The translations under genes were made by a program, and so were the position numbers. A stretch of DNA of 64,000 nucleotides from Acinetobacter lwoffii (GTDB taxonomy: Bacteria; Pseudomonadota; Gammaproteobacteria; Pseudomonadales; Moraxellaceae), in assembly GCF_024129435.1 (NCBI RefSeq), contig NZ_JAMXXN010000003.1, positions 1 through 64,000 on the forward strand. The letters are read 5' to 3'. Positions within the stretch are counted from its first letter, which is position 1, and every line of letters begins with the position of its first letter. Below, piece after piece: positions 1 to 9,162 of the stretch. The notes beneath the pieces are model-generated. The model saw only the letters and a list, made by a program, of their open reading frames with translations, was not told the origin of the DNA and searched no databases.

Positions 1-92
1 CCGATTTGATAAGCTTGCACGAAATTACCAGTCTATGATTTACATTGCTTGCATATTTATTTGGTGTAAAGCCAAATGAGGACACGCCCTAG
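1..92 (+). mobile_element. Right end of an IS5-like insertion sequence (partial transposase plus candidate terminal repeat)
   Basis: Frame 2 is open from the window edge to a TGA at 77-79. It encodes 25 residues beginning RFDKLARNYQSM and ending IWCKAK. The RFDKLARNY-x-SM pattern near the C-terminus is typical of IS5-family DDE transposases as I remember them. Immediately after the stop, 77-92 reads TGAGGACACGCCCTAG, a plausible right terminal inverted repeat. The left end and most of the transposase lie outside the window, so neither family nor intactness can be settled here. Confidence 0.55.
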
Positions 93-107
93 TTCGAATG
101 ATTTTTA

Positions 108-152
108 ACACATAAAAAATCTCTGACCTAAATGCAGGGATTTTTTATGTGT
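108..152. terminator. Strong bidirectional rho-independent terminator downstream of recN
   Basis: Positions 108-125 pair with 135-152 in an 18-bp stem with one G-T wobble and a 9-nt loop. A and T runs sit in the stem base, so it can stop transcripts from both sides. It ends 16 nt beyond the recN stop codon on the minus strand. Confidence 0.8.
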
Positions 153-167
153 CGCTTTACAAGTAGC

Positions 168-1829
168 TCAAGCCTGCTGAAATTTCAGCTGACGTAACTG
201 GCGGGCATGTTGCAAGGTGGTTTCACTAATCTCTACACCGCCTGTCATTCTTGCAAGCTCCTGAATAATTTCATTTTCCTCAAGGTCAATGATTGTGCTG
301 CTGGCAGGATCAGTCTGCTGTTTTTTTACCAGTAGATGCTGATCAGATTGTGCTGCCACTTGTGCCTGATGGGTAATACACAGAATCTGTACATGCTGGG
401 CCAGATCGGCCAGTAAACGCCCGACAATCTCTGCGGTACCACCACTAATCCCGACATCAATTTCATCAAAGACCAGCACTTCAGCTTCGGTTTTTTCCGC
501 ATTCATGACTTGCATCACTAGCGCAATACGCGAGAGTTCACCGCCTGATGCAACCCGGGCCAAAGGCTGTGCCGGAATGCCTTTATTGGCAGTAAACAGC
601 AATTGAATAAAGCTGAGACCTTCACTAGAGGGATGCTCCAAAGGCTCAAACTTGAACTCAAAATGTGCTTCAGGCAATGCCAGTTGTTTGACCTGCTCAG
701 TGAGCTGCTTGGCCAACGGTGCTGCGGCTTCACGGCGAATCTGATCCAGATGTTGGGCTTTATCCAGAAATTCCTGATAAGACACTGCTATCTGTTCAGC
801 GAGTGTTTCCGGATCTTCCAGTTGATGCAGCTGTTCTAATTCGGTTTGCCAGGCTTCATATTCTTCTTTGAGTAATTCTGGCTGGGTACGATATTTACGT
901 GCCAGACGATGGAAGATTTCTAAAGTCGAATTTAGTACTTCCATGCGTTCCGGATCAAAACTCTGCCGATCCATAAACTGGCGTAAATTCGCTGCTGCAT
1001 CTTCAAGTTCGCTTTGGGCATTCAGCAGGGAGGTGTAAATTCCGGAAAGCTGTTCGCTACGACCGGCATGTGATTCCATGCGACGTAGAATGGAAGCCAG
1101 TTCTTGGGAAATATTCTGTTCGCCTTCATCCAGACTATTCAGGCTATAGATACAGTCCTGCATGATCGCTTCATGATGCGAGAGCCGATCAAATTCCTGC
1201 TCAATTTCCGGATAATCCGTCTGAACAATTTCTTCCAGTTCTTCGAGTTGCAGCTCAAGGGTTTCCAGACGCTGCTTGCGTGTCGCTTGTGCATCCAAAG
1301 CTGCCTGATGCTGGCGGATATTTTTTTGCCAAGTGCTATAGGCATCACGTACGACTTGAGCCGGCGCATAAAAATGATAGTAACGATCCAGCCAGTGCTT
1401 CGGATAAGGCGGTTCTAATAATTGTTGCTGACTATGCTGGCTATAGAGTTGTACCAGTAAACGCCCAATTTCTTTCAGTTCAGACAGGCTGCTCGGACGT
1501 CCATTGATCCAGGCCTTGCTGCGGCCAGTGGCAAAAATTACACGGCGTAAATGAATTTCACCTGACTCATCATCCAGTTCATGCTCTTTCAACCAGGCTG
1601 CTTCAGGACTGTGTTCCTGATAGCTGAAGCTGGCGGTGACATCCGCCTTTTCCGTACCATAGCGCACATAATTGGTATCGGTTCGCTCACCCAGACAGGC
1701 AGACAATGCATCCAGTAACAGGGATTTACCTGCACCGGTTTCACCGGTTAAAACGTTAAAACCTTTATCAATATCAATAGCAAGATGCTCGGCTAAAGCA
1801 AAATTGATCAGAGTTAAATGTGTCAGCAT
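168..1829 (-). CDS. recN: DNA repair protein RecN
   Basis: RecN is an SMC-like ATPase that acts at DNA double-strand breaks in recombinational repair. The 553-residue length is normal for the family. The Walker A motif GETGAGKS is at residues 29-36, followed by long coiled-coil arms rich in Glu, Gln and Leu through the middle. The C-terminal half has the ABC-type signature ASGGELSR and the Walker B motif VLVFDEIDVGISGG. The gene stands alone, transcribed away from ppnP, and ends at a strong hairpin. The ATG at 1829 has only a weak ribosome site (GGA, 7 nt upstream). RecN is usually damage-inducible, but I saw no obvious SOS-type operator in the upstream region. Confidence 0.97.
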   Translation of the reverse strand: MLTHLTLINFALAEHLAIDIDKGFNVLTGETGAGKSLLLDALSACLGERTDTNYVRYGTEKADVTASFSYQEHSPEAAWLKEHELDDESGEIHLRRVIFATGRSKAWINGRPSSLSELKEIGRLLVQLYSQHSQQQLLEPPYPKHWLDRYYHFYAPAQVVRDAYSTWQKNIRQHQAALDAQATRKQRLETLELQLEELEEIVQTDYPEIEQEFDRLSHHEAIMQDCIYSLNSLDEGEQNISQELASILRRMESHAGRSEQLSGIYTSLLNAQSELEDAAANLRQFMDRQSFDPERMEVLNSTLEIFHRLARKYRTQPELLKEEYEAWQTELEQLHQLEDPETLAEQIAVSYQEFLDKAQHLDQIRREAAAPLAKQLTEQVKQLALPEAHFEFKFEPLEHPSSEGLSFIQLLFTANKGIPAQPLARVASGGELSRIALVMQVMNAEKTEAEVLVFDEIDVGISGGTAEIVGRLLADLAQHVQILCITHQAQVAAQSDQHLLVKKQQTDPASSTIIDLEENEIIQELARMTGGVEISETTLQHARQLRQLKFQQA

Positions 1830-2271
1830 AAACGCATCCGGGCTGCGAAAAGTTTGATTGAAATAGCCTGATGTTGGATTTGGGTCACAACATGGCTGTG
1901 ATTATTATAAATCAGGACGAATCAATTTCATTCTATCTTAAATTTTAACGATTCATATATGCTTATTTCACTGTATTTTCGCAAGAAGCTGACTCAGAAG
2001 TATGTTAATTCACTGCTGATTTTCATATTTTTGACATCCCCAATCTTTAAATTAAAGACTCAATTGAGCCTGTTTTTAAAAGAGCGCGTGCAGATCGAAA
2101 CTTAAGTTTATCTATCAGCAAAATACAGGCCAAAACATGCTGTAAATAGAAGGGGTTCAGGTGATACAGAATATTTGATCGACGCCGACAAACTTCGATT
2201 GATTAGTTGAGGGTGCACATTTAAACTACAGCAATCAAAATATTACAAAATGCTTTATCTGGAGAAATCGC
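1830..2271. other. Intergenic region between divergent recN and ppnP
   Basis: This 442-nt AT-rich stretch separates the recN and ppnP starts and should hold both promoters. On the minus strand a TATAAT sits near 1905-1910 without a good -35 partner. On the plus strand the only clear element is the ppnP ribosome site, GGAGA before the ATG at 2272. I see no ORF, RNA gene or strong repeat in it. Confidence 0.5.
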
Positions 2272-2595
2272 ATGTCAGCTCAGTTTGATCATGTATCGGT
2301 ACTTAAAAAATCTAATGTATATTTCGGCGGGTTGTGTATTAGCCACATTGTACAATTTGAAGACGGGACCAAAAAAACTTTGGGTGTCATTCTGCCATCA
2401 GAAAATGCCTTGACCTTTGAAACACATGTTCCTGAGCGCATGGAAATTGTTTCAGGTGAATGCCGTGTTCAGATTGGCGATAGTGAAGAAAGTGAGTTGT
2501 TCCGTGCGGGACAGTCTTTCTATGTGCCGGGCAATAGCCGTTTTAAAATTGAAACCGATGATGTGCTGGACTATGTCTGCCATTTTGAAGGTTAA
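2272..2595 (+). CDS. ppnP: Pyrimidine/purine nucleoside phosphorylase PpnP
   Basis: This 107-residue protein matches the UPF0345/YaiE (PpnP) family of small single-domain cupins that phosphorolyse nucleosides to base plus ribose-1-phosphate. The family-typical sequence VPGNSRFKIETDD lies near the C-terminus, and TFETHVPERMEIVSGEC and the RAGQSFYVPG cupin strand are visible. Length agrees with family members (about 94-110). The ATG at 2272 is preceded by GGAGA at good spacing. The gene is monocistronic, closed by a 12-bp hairpin at 2667-2696. Its cytoplasmic salvage role is inferred from the family. Confidence 0.9.
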   Translation: MSAQFDHVSVLKKSNVYFGGLCISHIVQFEDGTKKTLGVILPSENALTFETHVPERMEIVSGECRVQIGDSEESELFRAGQSFYVPGNSRFKIETDDVLDYVCHFEG

Positions 2596-2666
2596 GTCCA
2601 GATTCAAGATCAGTGCAAACCGGGCAAGAAATTTCAGTGCGAATCGGTTAAACTAATCAGCTATAG

Positions 2667-2700
2667 AAATCCTGTGAAGTCAGCTTTACGGGATTTTTCT
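2667..2700 (+). terminator. Rho-independent terminator after ppnP
   Basis: Positions 2667-2678 pair with 2685-2696 (12 bp including two G-T wobbles) around a 6-nt loop, followed by a T-rich tail. Confidence 0.7.
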
Positions 2701-2729
2701 TTTGTATATAACTAATCTAGAGGTCGTTC

Positions 2730-3479
2730 ATGGCAAAACCTGAATATTTTTATGGCGTACATTCAGTGGAGTCATTGTTAGAGCTTGAGCCTGAACGTGT
2801 CTTGACATTATTCACTCTCAAAGGACGCGATGATCAGCGTTTAAAGCGTGTACTGGAACTGGCTGAACCGTTTGGGATCAGTGTGCAGCAAGCCAGCCGT
2901 GACAAACTGGAGAAACTGGCCGGGCAACCGTTTCACCAAGGCGTGGTCGCTGCGGTACGTGCTCATCCAACCCTGAATGAAAAAGATCTTGAATCACTCT
3001 TGAGCGCAAATCCTCAAGCGTTGTTATTGGCCCTCGATCATATTACCGATCCGCATAATCTCGGTGCCTGTATCCGTACAGCCGCTGCAATGGGCGTTGA
3101 GGCAGTGATTGCGCCACGTGATCGTTCTGCAACCTTGACCCCGACAGCACGTAAAGTGGCTGCTGGTGGTGCGGACAAAGTCAAATTCATTCAGGTTACC
3201 AATCTGGCGCGTACTTTGGGTCAAATCAAAGAAGATTTTAATGTTCGTGTTGTCGGAACTATGCTGGATGAAAAAGCGCTGCCGATTCAAAATTTTGATT
3301 TTACCGGTACTGGCGTCTGTATCGTGATGGGTGCGGAAGATACTGGCCTACGTCCAATTACGCAAAGCCAATGTGATCAGACCGTGTATATTCCGATGGC
3401 AGGTAATCTGCAAAGTCTGAATGTCAGTGTGGCTACAGGCATGGCGCTGTATGAAGCCTGCCGTCAACGTAACCTTTAA
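2730..3479 (+). CDS. rlmB: 23S rRNA (guanosine-2'-O-)-methyltransferase RlmB
   Basis: A SpoU/TrmH-family (SPOUT) methyltransferase that modifies G2251 of 23S rRNA in the peptidyl-transferase P loop. It has 249 residues, close to the E. coli enzyme. The N-terminal rRNA-binding domain starts YGVHSVESLLE. The C-terminal knot carries the three SPOUT motifs: NLGACIRTAAAMG (motif 1), IVMGAEDTGL (motif 2) and LNVSVATGMALYE (motif 3). The start ATG at 2730 has AGAGGT about 5 nt upstream. The stop abuts the next gene, so rlmB and the exporter are probably co-transcribed. Confidence 0.95.
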   Translation: MAKPEYFYGVHSVESLLELEPERVLTLFTLKGRDDQRLKRVLELAEPFGISVQQASRDKLEKLAGQPFHQGVVAAVRAHPTLNEKDLESLLSANPQALLLALDHITDPHNLGACIRTAAAMGVEAVIAPRDRSATLTPTARKVAAGGADKVKFIQVTNLARTLGQIKEDFNVRVVGTMLDEKALPIQNFDFTGTGVCIVMGAEDTGLRPITQSQCDQTVYIPMAGNLQSLNVSVATGMALYEACRQRNL

Positions 3480-3482
3480 TTG

Positions 3483-4409
3483 ATGATGGCATTGTCAGAC
3501 CGTACCCAAGGCTATGTTTTTTTAGTTGTTACCATGTGCATCTGGGGCGGTTTTACTTTAACAGCCCGCCTGAATGCGCTGTGGCAGATCAGTGCTTGGG
3601 ATATTGTGGCCTTGCGTTTTTCTTTGGCCTTCCTGATTCTGATGCCGATCTTGCTTTATCGTAAAGAGGCCGCTTTTTTACTGAAAAAAGAGCCTTTTAT
3701 TCTGGCCATGATTGGCGGGGTGATTTATTGCCTGTTTGCCTATAGTGCTTTTCACTACGCACCTACCGCCCATGCTGCAATTTTCTTGAATGGCTGTATT
3801 CCGATCTGTACCGCGATCATGGCTTTTTTTCTGATGGGGCAGGCTTTTGATAAACATACCTGGGCCAGCCTGATCATTATGATCGTCGTACTATGTCTCA
3901 TGAGTATGCTGATGTATCGGGAAACTGGTGTAGCCTTTGGGGCAGGGGACGGGCTATTTTTTATCAGTGCCATACTTTGGGCGATTTTTACTGTTTTATT
4001 GCGTAAATATCAGCTAACTGCATGGCAGGCAATGTGTGGTGTCGCGATCTGGTCAGCAGTGATATATGTGCCGATTTATCTGCTATTTTTACCGAAAAAT
4101 TTGAGTGTGCCTGAACCCAAGCATTTACTGTTTCAGACCATTTTTCACGGCATATTTGTGGTGATTATTGCTACTTTAAGCTATGTAGAAGCCATCAAGC
4201 GTCTTGGTGCATTTAAGGCAGGCAGTATTACCAATCTTGCACCTTTTATTGCGGCAATTCTGGCTGTACCTTTATTAAATGAAACTTTAAGTCTGGCCAT
4301 GGTGTGTGGCCTGATGGGTATGGCAGTCGGGGCCTTACAGCCGTGGCGCTGGTTACAGCATCAGGACAGTCTGAGCCGAAAATTAGCAGAACAAAAAAAG
4401 CAGTCTTAA
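3483..4409 (+). CDS. EamA/DMT-family membrane transporter
   Basis: A predicted inner-membrane exporter of about 308 residues with roughly ten hydrophobic helices in two EamA repeats, typical of the drug/metabolite transporter superfamily. The first repeat begins VFLVVTMCIWGGFTLTARL. The second ends in the conserved LAPFIAAILAVPLLNETLS segment. The substrate cannot be inferred. The frame opens with TTG-ATG-ATG right after the rlmB stop; I take an ATG (3483 or 3486) as start. The stop codon lies in the loop of a terminator hairpin shared with coaE. Confidence 0.85.
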   Translation: MMALSDRTQGYVFLVVTMCIWGGFTLTARLNALWQISAWDIVALRFSLAFLILMPILLYRKEAAFLLKKEPFILAMIGGVIYCLFAYSAFHYAPTAHAAIFLNGCIPICTAIMAFFLMGQAFDKHTWASLIIMIVVLCLMSMLMYRETGVAFGAGDGLFFISAILWAIFTVLLRKYQLTAWQAMCGVAIWSAVIYVPIYLLFLPKNLSVPEPKHLLFQTIFHGIFVVIIATLSYVEAIKRLGAFKAGSITNLAPFIAAILAVPLLNETLSLAMVCGLMGMAVGALQPWRWLQHQDSLSRKLAEQKKQS

Positions 4410-4425
4410 TCAGACTGCTTTTTTT
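4393..4425. terminator. Bidirectional terminator between the EamA gene and coaE
   Basis: GCAGTCT at 4400-4406 pairs with 4412-4418. An A run precedes the stem and a T run follows it. It serves the exporter on the plus strand (its TAA is in the loop) and coaE on the minus strand. Confidence 0.85.
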
Positions 4426-4430
4426 ATGCT

Positions 4431-5030
4431 TCAGCTGGCTGCCATGTTTAAATATTTTTGATGTAATGGTCTGAGATGAGCATAGAGATGATCCAGATGA
4501 CCATCATTTAGGACAATATCATCGGCCATGGTCTGCTTTTGTTCGCGGGACATTTGGGCGGCAATAATATTGCGAATTTGTTCGATATTCTGGCCATCAC
4601 GTTGTGAGGCCCGCTCAATTTGCAGTTCGATGGTGGCATCAATCAGTAAGGTATGCTGAGTGAGTTCGTGCTGATTGGTCTCAAATAGTAGTGGTGAAAC
4701 CAGAATGGCATAGGGACTTTGCGCAGCATGTAGTTGCTGGATAATGGAAGTACGAATTGCCGGATGGGTAATACTTTCCAGAGTTTTGCGTGCTTCAGGA
4801 GACTGGAAGATATATTCACGCAGGGCACGACGATTCAGTGAGCCATCGGCAAGCAGTACCCAATCGCCAAAAGCCTGCTGAATCTGGGTAAGTGCAGGCT
4901 GCCCAATTTCGACCACTTCACGCGCTACCACATCGGCATCGACTACCGTGATCCCTTGTGCTTCAAACCACTGACTGGCAGCAGACTTGCCACTGCCAAT
5001 CCCGCCGGTTAAACCGAGTACAAATTTCAA
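4431..5030 (-). CDS. coaE: Dephospho-CoA kinase
   Basis: Catalyses the last step of coenzyme A synthesis, ATP-dependent 3'-phosphorylation of dephospho-CoA. It has 199 residues. The P-loop GLTGGIGSGKS is at residues 6-16. The acceptor-site motif VVDADVVAREVV and the lid-like EYIFQSPEARKTLESITHP follow. It is the last gene of the pilB-pilC-pilD-coaE block; the pilD stop and this ATG are one nucleotide apart, so translation is probably coupled. The pilD-coaE adjacency is common in gammaproteobacteria. Confidence 0.96.
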   Translation of the reverse strand: MKFVLGLTGGIGSGKSAASQWFEAQGITVVDADVVAREVVEIGQPALTQIQQAFGDWVLLADGSLNRRALREYIFQSPEARKTLESITHPAIRTSIIQQLHAAQSPYAILVSPLLFETNQHELTQHTLLIDATIELQIERASQRDGQNIEQIRNIIAAQMSREQKQTMADDIVLNDGHLDHLYAHLRPLHQKYLNMAAS

Positions 5031-5031
5031 T

Positions 5032-5895
5032 TTACTGACCTAAATACACTTTCATAATTTGTTCACCCCAAAGAAAAGCGATCCAACCGGCAATAGCAAT
5101 ATAAGGACCAAAAGCAAAAGGCTGATTTTCCTTGCGAACTTTTAGCAGAATGATGCCAATAATCGCACCTACCAGGGAAGACAGCAGCACAATTAAAGGC
5201 AGTAATAATGGACCCATCCAGGCACCCAAAGCGGCTAGCAATTTAAAATCGCCATAACCCATGCCTTCTTTACCGGTGATGATTTTAAACAGGTAGTACA
5301 CCACCCATAGACATAAAAAACCAATGATATACCCCCAGATGGCAGCGCTTGGGGAAGTATAGAGTGCATAACTATTCACGCCCAGACCAAGTGCGGCTAG
5401 GGGCAGGGTATAACGGTCAGGCAATAACTGGGTGTCAAAATCGATAAAGGTCAGCGCAATCAGTACATAGGTCAGGATCAGGCCAAATAGCATTTGTACA
5501 GTCGGGCCAAATACTTCGACGACCATGAGTGCACAGACGGCTGTCAGAATTTCAATGAATGGGTAACGGATACTGATCGGATTCTGACAGTTGCCACATT
5601 TGCCGCGCAAGAGCAGCCAGCTGATGACGGGAATATTCTGGTACCAGCGGATTGGCTGATGACATTTGGGACAAGTCGAAGCGGGTTTGCTTAAACTTAA
5701 TTTAGTTTCATCAATCACCGGCTGTTCCGGATGCAGGAACATCTGGCAATCGGTACGCCATTCTTTTTCCATCATCTTGGGAGTACGGTAGATCACCACA
5801 TTCAGGAAGCTGCCGATACATAAACTAAAAAGCCCAACTGCGATATACAGCGCCGTTGGGTTTTGAATAAAATAAGAAATAAGATTACTGAACAA
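5032..5895 (-). CDS. pilD: Type IV prepilin peptidase/N-methyltransferase PilD
   Basis: An inner-membrane aspartyl protease that removes the leader of type IV prepilins and N-methylates the new terminus. It also usually serves type II secretion pseudopilins. It has 287 residues and about eight hydrophobic segments. The cytoplasmic loop carries the paired zinc cysteines CPKC and CGNC. The catalytic aspartates are in DFDTQLLPD and in GMGYGDFKLL. It lies 17 nt behind pilC and directly before coaE. All hallmark residues are present, so it is probably active. Confidence 0.96.
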   Translation of the reverse strand: MFSNLISYFIQNPTALYIAVGLFSLCIGSFLNVVIYRTPKMMEKEWRTDCQMFLHPEQPVIDETKLSLSKPASTCPKCHQPIRWYQNIPVISWLLLRGKCGNCQNPISIRYPFIEILTAVCALMVVEVFGPTVQMLFGLILTYVLIALTFIDFDTQLLPDRYTLPLAALGLGVNSYALYTSPSAAIWGYIIGFLCLWVVYYLFKIITGKEGMGYGDFKLLAALGAWMGPLLLPLIVLLSSLVGAIIGIILLKVRKENQPFAFGPYIAIAGWIAFLWGEQIMKVYLGQ

Positions 5896-5912
5896 GATAT
5901 TTAACCTGCCGA

Positions 5913-7145
5913 TTAGCCAACGATTGAGCCCATTTGAAAGATTGGAAGGTACATGGCAATCACTAGACCACCGACGAGCACACCTAGAACAGCCATGATC
6001 AAGGGTTCCATCATCGAGGTTAAGCCATCGACCGCATTATCCACTTCGTTTTCATAATGCGTGGCAACTTTATCTAGCATGGCATCTAGCGCACCTGATT
6101 CTTCACCAATCGCGACCATTTGTACCGCCATAGATGGGAACTTGTTGGTGACCCGCATGGCAAACTGAAGTTGTTGGCCTGTGGCAACATCTTCACGGAT
6201 TTTCATCACCGCATCCTCATAGACTACGTTATTGGTGGCGCCGGCAGTGGATTCTAGTGCATCAATTAGCGGTACACCTGCGGCAAAAGTGGTGGCGAGG
6301 GTACGGCTATAACGGGCAATAATCGCCTTATACACCAGATCCCCGAAAATCGGTGCCTTGAGCGCTGCTTTATCCAGAAAATCACGGAATTTTTTACTGC
6401 GTTTTTTGGCTTCTAAAAATGCTGTAATCGCTATCCCGATACCAATAATTAATAGGAACCAGTATTGCTGGAACCAGTTAGACATGTTGACAACCAGTTG
6501 TGTAAAGGCGGGAAGATCAGCACCAAAGCCTTGAAATAGTTCTTGGAATACAGGAACAACCTTAACCATTAAGATGATAGTAACAGCAATAGCTACCACT
6601 ATGACTGATATAGGGTATTTCATAGCTTTTTTGATTTTTTGCTTGAGCAGTTCGCTTTTTTCTTTATAAATTGCTACACGATCGAGCATAGTTTCAAGAG
6701 CACCCGATTGTTCACCTGATTCAACTAAAGAGCAAAATAAATTATCAAAATACTGTGGATATTTACGCAGTGCTCCAGCGAAAGTGTTACCCCCCTCGAC
6801 TTCACCTTTAATTCCCAGTACAACTTCACGCATGGATGGATTTTCCAGACCTTCTGCGACAATCTCAAAGCCTTGTACCAGTGGTACCCCGGCTTTCATC
6901 ATGGTCGCCAATTGTCGGGTAAAAATCGTAATATCCAGTGTTGAGACTTTTTTCTTCATCAAGCCTTCGAGAATATTTTTTTTCTTTTCCCGAATGGTCT
7001 TGATGCTGATACCTTGTTTTCGAAGGGTGACCTTGGCCAAAGCCATATTTTTTGCTGGCAATTCTCCCTTGATCTTTGCCCCTTTACGATCAATTCCTTC
7101 ATAGCTGAAGATCGGCATCATCTGGCCTTTCTTTACTGCTGCCAT
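5913..7145 (-). CDS. pilC: Type IV pilus inner-membrane platform protein PilC
   Basis: Polytopic platform protein that couples the PilB/PilT motor ATPases to pilin insertion. It has 410 residues and two GspF repeats: FTRQLATMMKAGVPLVQ begins the first and RTLATTFAAGVPLIDAL the second. Three long hydrophobic segments lie around residues 180, 230 and 380. The paired GEQSGALETMLD and GEESGALDAMLD helices are typical. It lies between pilB and pilD in an operon-like series. The first Met gives a family-typical length, although an internal MPIFSYEGID could also start translation. Confidence 0.96.
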   Translation of the reverse strand: MAAVKKGQMMPIFSYEGIDRKGAKIKGELPAKNMALAKVTLRKQGISIKTIREKKKNILEGLMKKKVSTLDITIFTRQLATMMKAGVPLVQGFEIVAEGLENPSMREVVLGIKGEVEGGNTFAGALRKYPQYFDNLFCSLVESGEQSGALETMLDRVAIYKEKSELLKQKIKKAMKYPISVIVVAIAVTIILMVKVVPVFQELFQGFGADLPAFTQLVVNMSNWFQQYWFLLIIGIGIAITAFLEAKKRSKKFRDFLDKAALKAPIFGDLVYKAIIARYSRTLATTFAAGVPLIDALESTAGATNNVVYEDAVMKIREDVATGQQLQFAMRVTNKFPSMAVQMVAIGEESGALDAMLDKVATHYENEVDNAVDGLTSMMEPLIMAVLGVLVGGLVIAMYLPIFQMGSIVG

Positions 7146-7176
7146 ACCTTTATCCTTATTTTAGATCAGCGCCCGA

Positions 7177-8886
7177 TCATTCGCTGGTGACACGATTGAC
7201 TTCCTGTAAAGAAGTCACCCCCTGCATCACCTTGACTAAACCTGACCGGCGTAAATTGTTAAAACCTGCACGTGCGGAAGCATCGGCAATTTCAAGTGCA
7301 TTGCCGTCCTCCATAATAATTCTGGAAATTTCGGGTGTTACTTTCATGACTTCATAAATACCCACACGACCCTTATAGCCTTCACGACATTCATTGCAGC
7401 CCACCGGTTCATAAATTTGGAACTCAGGTTGCTGCAAGTCGGTTTCGGTAAAACCCATCTCCAGTAAGCTTTGTTTCGGAATATCGGCAGGTTTCTTGCA
7501 TTGTGAACACAAACGACGTGCCAACCGTTGTGCAATGACCAGGTTGACTGAAGTAGCAATATTGAAAGAAGGCACCCCCATATTGCGTAAACGGGTCAAA
7601 GTCTCAGGCGCACTATTGGTATGCAGCGTCGACATCACCATATGACCGGTCTGCGCCGCTTTAATCGCAATCTCGGCAGTTTCCAGATCCCGTATCTCAC
7701 CAACCATCACGATATCCGGGTCTTGACGTAAGAAGGACTTCAGTGCGGCAGAGAAGGTCAGGCCAACTTTATTATTGACGTTAACCTGATTAATGCCTTG
7801 CAAGTTAATCTCGACCGGATCTTCCGCAGTTGAGATATTGGTATCTTCACGGTTTAGGATATTCAGACCGGTGTAAAGAGAAACTGTTTTACCGGAACCC
7901 GTCGGGCCGGTGATCAGCAGCATCCCTTGCGGTTTGTCCAGCGCCTGCATAAACAGTTCTTTTTGTTCCGGTTCATAGCCCAGAGCATCAATCCCCAGCA
8001 TCGCACTGGATGGATCCAGAATACGCAGTACCAGCTTCTCGCCAAACAGGGTAGGGAGAGAGTTGACACGGAAATCAATGGCTTTGTTTTTGGATAATTT
8101 TAGTTTGATTCGGCCATCTTGCGGTACCCGTTTTTCAGAAATGTCCATTTGCGACATGACTTTAAGACGCGAAGACAAGCGATTTGCCAGCTGTAGTGGT
8201 GGTGTTGCAATCTGGCGTAGCACCCCATCAACCCGGTACCGTACCCGATAGATTTTTTCATAAGGTTCAAAGTGTAGATCCGAAGCACCCATACGAATCG
8301 CATCGACGAGTAACTTATTGATATATTTGACAATTGGTGCTTCATCACCTTTATTGCTTTCATCATCTTCTTTATTCGGATCGGTGGATTCAACATCAAC
8401 ATCCAGATCAAAGTCTTCATCAAACTCAAACGTGCTTTCTTCAGTAAAATTCTGCTCGATCAGTTTTTCAAGTTTATTGTGTTCAACAATAATCGTTTCA
8501 ATATTGAGTTTGGTGGAAAAACGGACTGCATCAATTGCTTCGATATTGGTGGGGTTACTGATCGCAACATATAAAATACTGGAATTTTTAAAAATCGGCA
8601 GGATGCGATGCTTGGTAATCAGCTTTTCATCAATCACATCCCGCAAAATTTGGGCAGGATCATAGGCACTGATATCAAACAGTGGTTCGCCAAATTCAAC
8701 TGAAATCGTTTCAGCAATGACGGTCGGAGAAAGCTGCTGCTGGTTAATTAACTCAGCCACAATATCGACTTTTTCTTGTTTAGCATGCGCCAACGCAGTG
8801 CGCATATCTTCAGCCGAGATGACGCCTTCCTCGACCAAACGACGAATAAATCCGGTAAATCTTGGCGACCCCTGTAATGCTGTCAT
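7177..8886 (-). CDS. pilB: Type IV pilus assembly ATPase PilB
   Basis: Cytoplasmic hexameric ATPase powering pilus extension. It has 569 residues: an N-terminal GspE_N (MshEN) domain, an acidic linker (residues about 160-180, many Asp/Glu), then the GspE motor. Walker A is GPTGSGKTVSLYTGL, Walker B is IVMVGEIRDLETAEIA, and the His box includes GHMVMSTLHTNSA. A zinc site is formed by CSQC and CNEC near the C-terminus. It is the first gene of the pilB-pilC-pilD-coaE series. A TATAAT at 8932-8937 on the minus strand could be its -10 box, but no good -35 pairs with it. Confidence 0.97.
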   Translation of the reverse strand: MTALQGSPRFTGFIRRLVEEGVISAEDMRTALAHAKQEKVDIVAELINQQQLSPTVIAETISVEFGEPLFDISAYDPAQILRDVIDEKLITKHRILPIFKNSSILYVAISNPTNIEAIDAVRFSTKLNIETIIVEHNKLEKLIEQNFTEESTFEFDEDFDLDVDVESTDPNKEDDESNKGDEAPIVKYINKLLVDAIRMGASDLHFEPYEKIYRVRYRVDGVLRQIATPPLQLANRLSSRLKVMSQMDISEKRVPQDGRIKLKLSKNKAIDFRVNSLPTLFGEKLVLRILDPSSAMLGIDALGYEPEQKELFMQALDKPQGMLLITGPTGSGKTVSLYTGLNILNREDTNISTAEDPVEINLQGINQVNVNNKVGLTFSAALKSFLRQDPDIVMVGEIRDLETAEIAIKAAQTGHMVMSTLHTNSAPETLTRLRNMGVPSFNIATSVNLVIAQRLARRLCSQCKKPADIPKQSLLEMGFTETDLQQPEFQIYEPVGCNECREGYKGRVGIYEVMKVTPEISRIIMEDGNALEIADASARAGFNNLRRSGLVKVMQGVTSLQEVNRVTSE

Positions 8887-9162
8887 GCTATAAATGCCTA
8901 CTCATCAAATTCTTTTAATTGCTATACTAAAATTATACGTTTGTTACGTAAAAATACCATAGCTAAGAGTGCTGCTAGCTTCCTCATCTCCAGTAAAAGC
9001 ATGAACTGGTTAGAAGAAGTCCCCATTTTTTAAGTGATAACAAAAAATAACCATTTTGGATAGTCTAAACCGAGAATGAGTGATAAGAAAACTATTCTTT
9101 TAATTTTCCAATTCCGTGTAGAATGTGCCCAATTCAAAATATGTAAATGAAATAGGTTAATT

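Noticed and set aside
1885..1901. TCACA-N7-TGTGA near the recN start
   Set aside because: Half-sites are in the opposite order to a CRP site (TGTGA-N6-TCACA), so it is not a convincing CRP operator.
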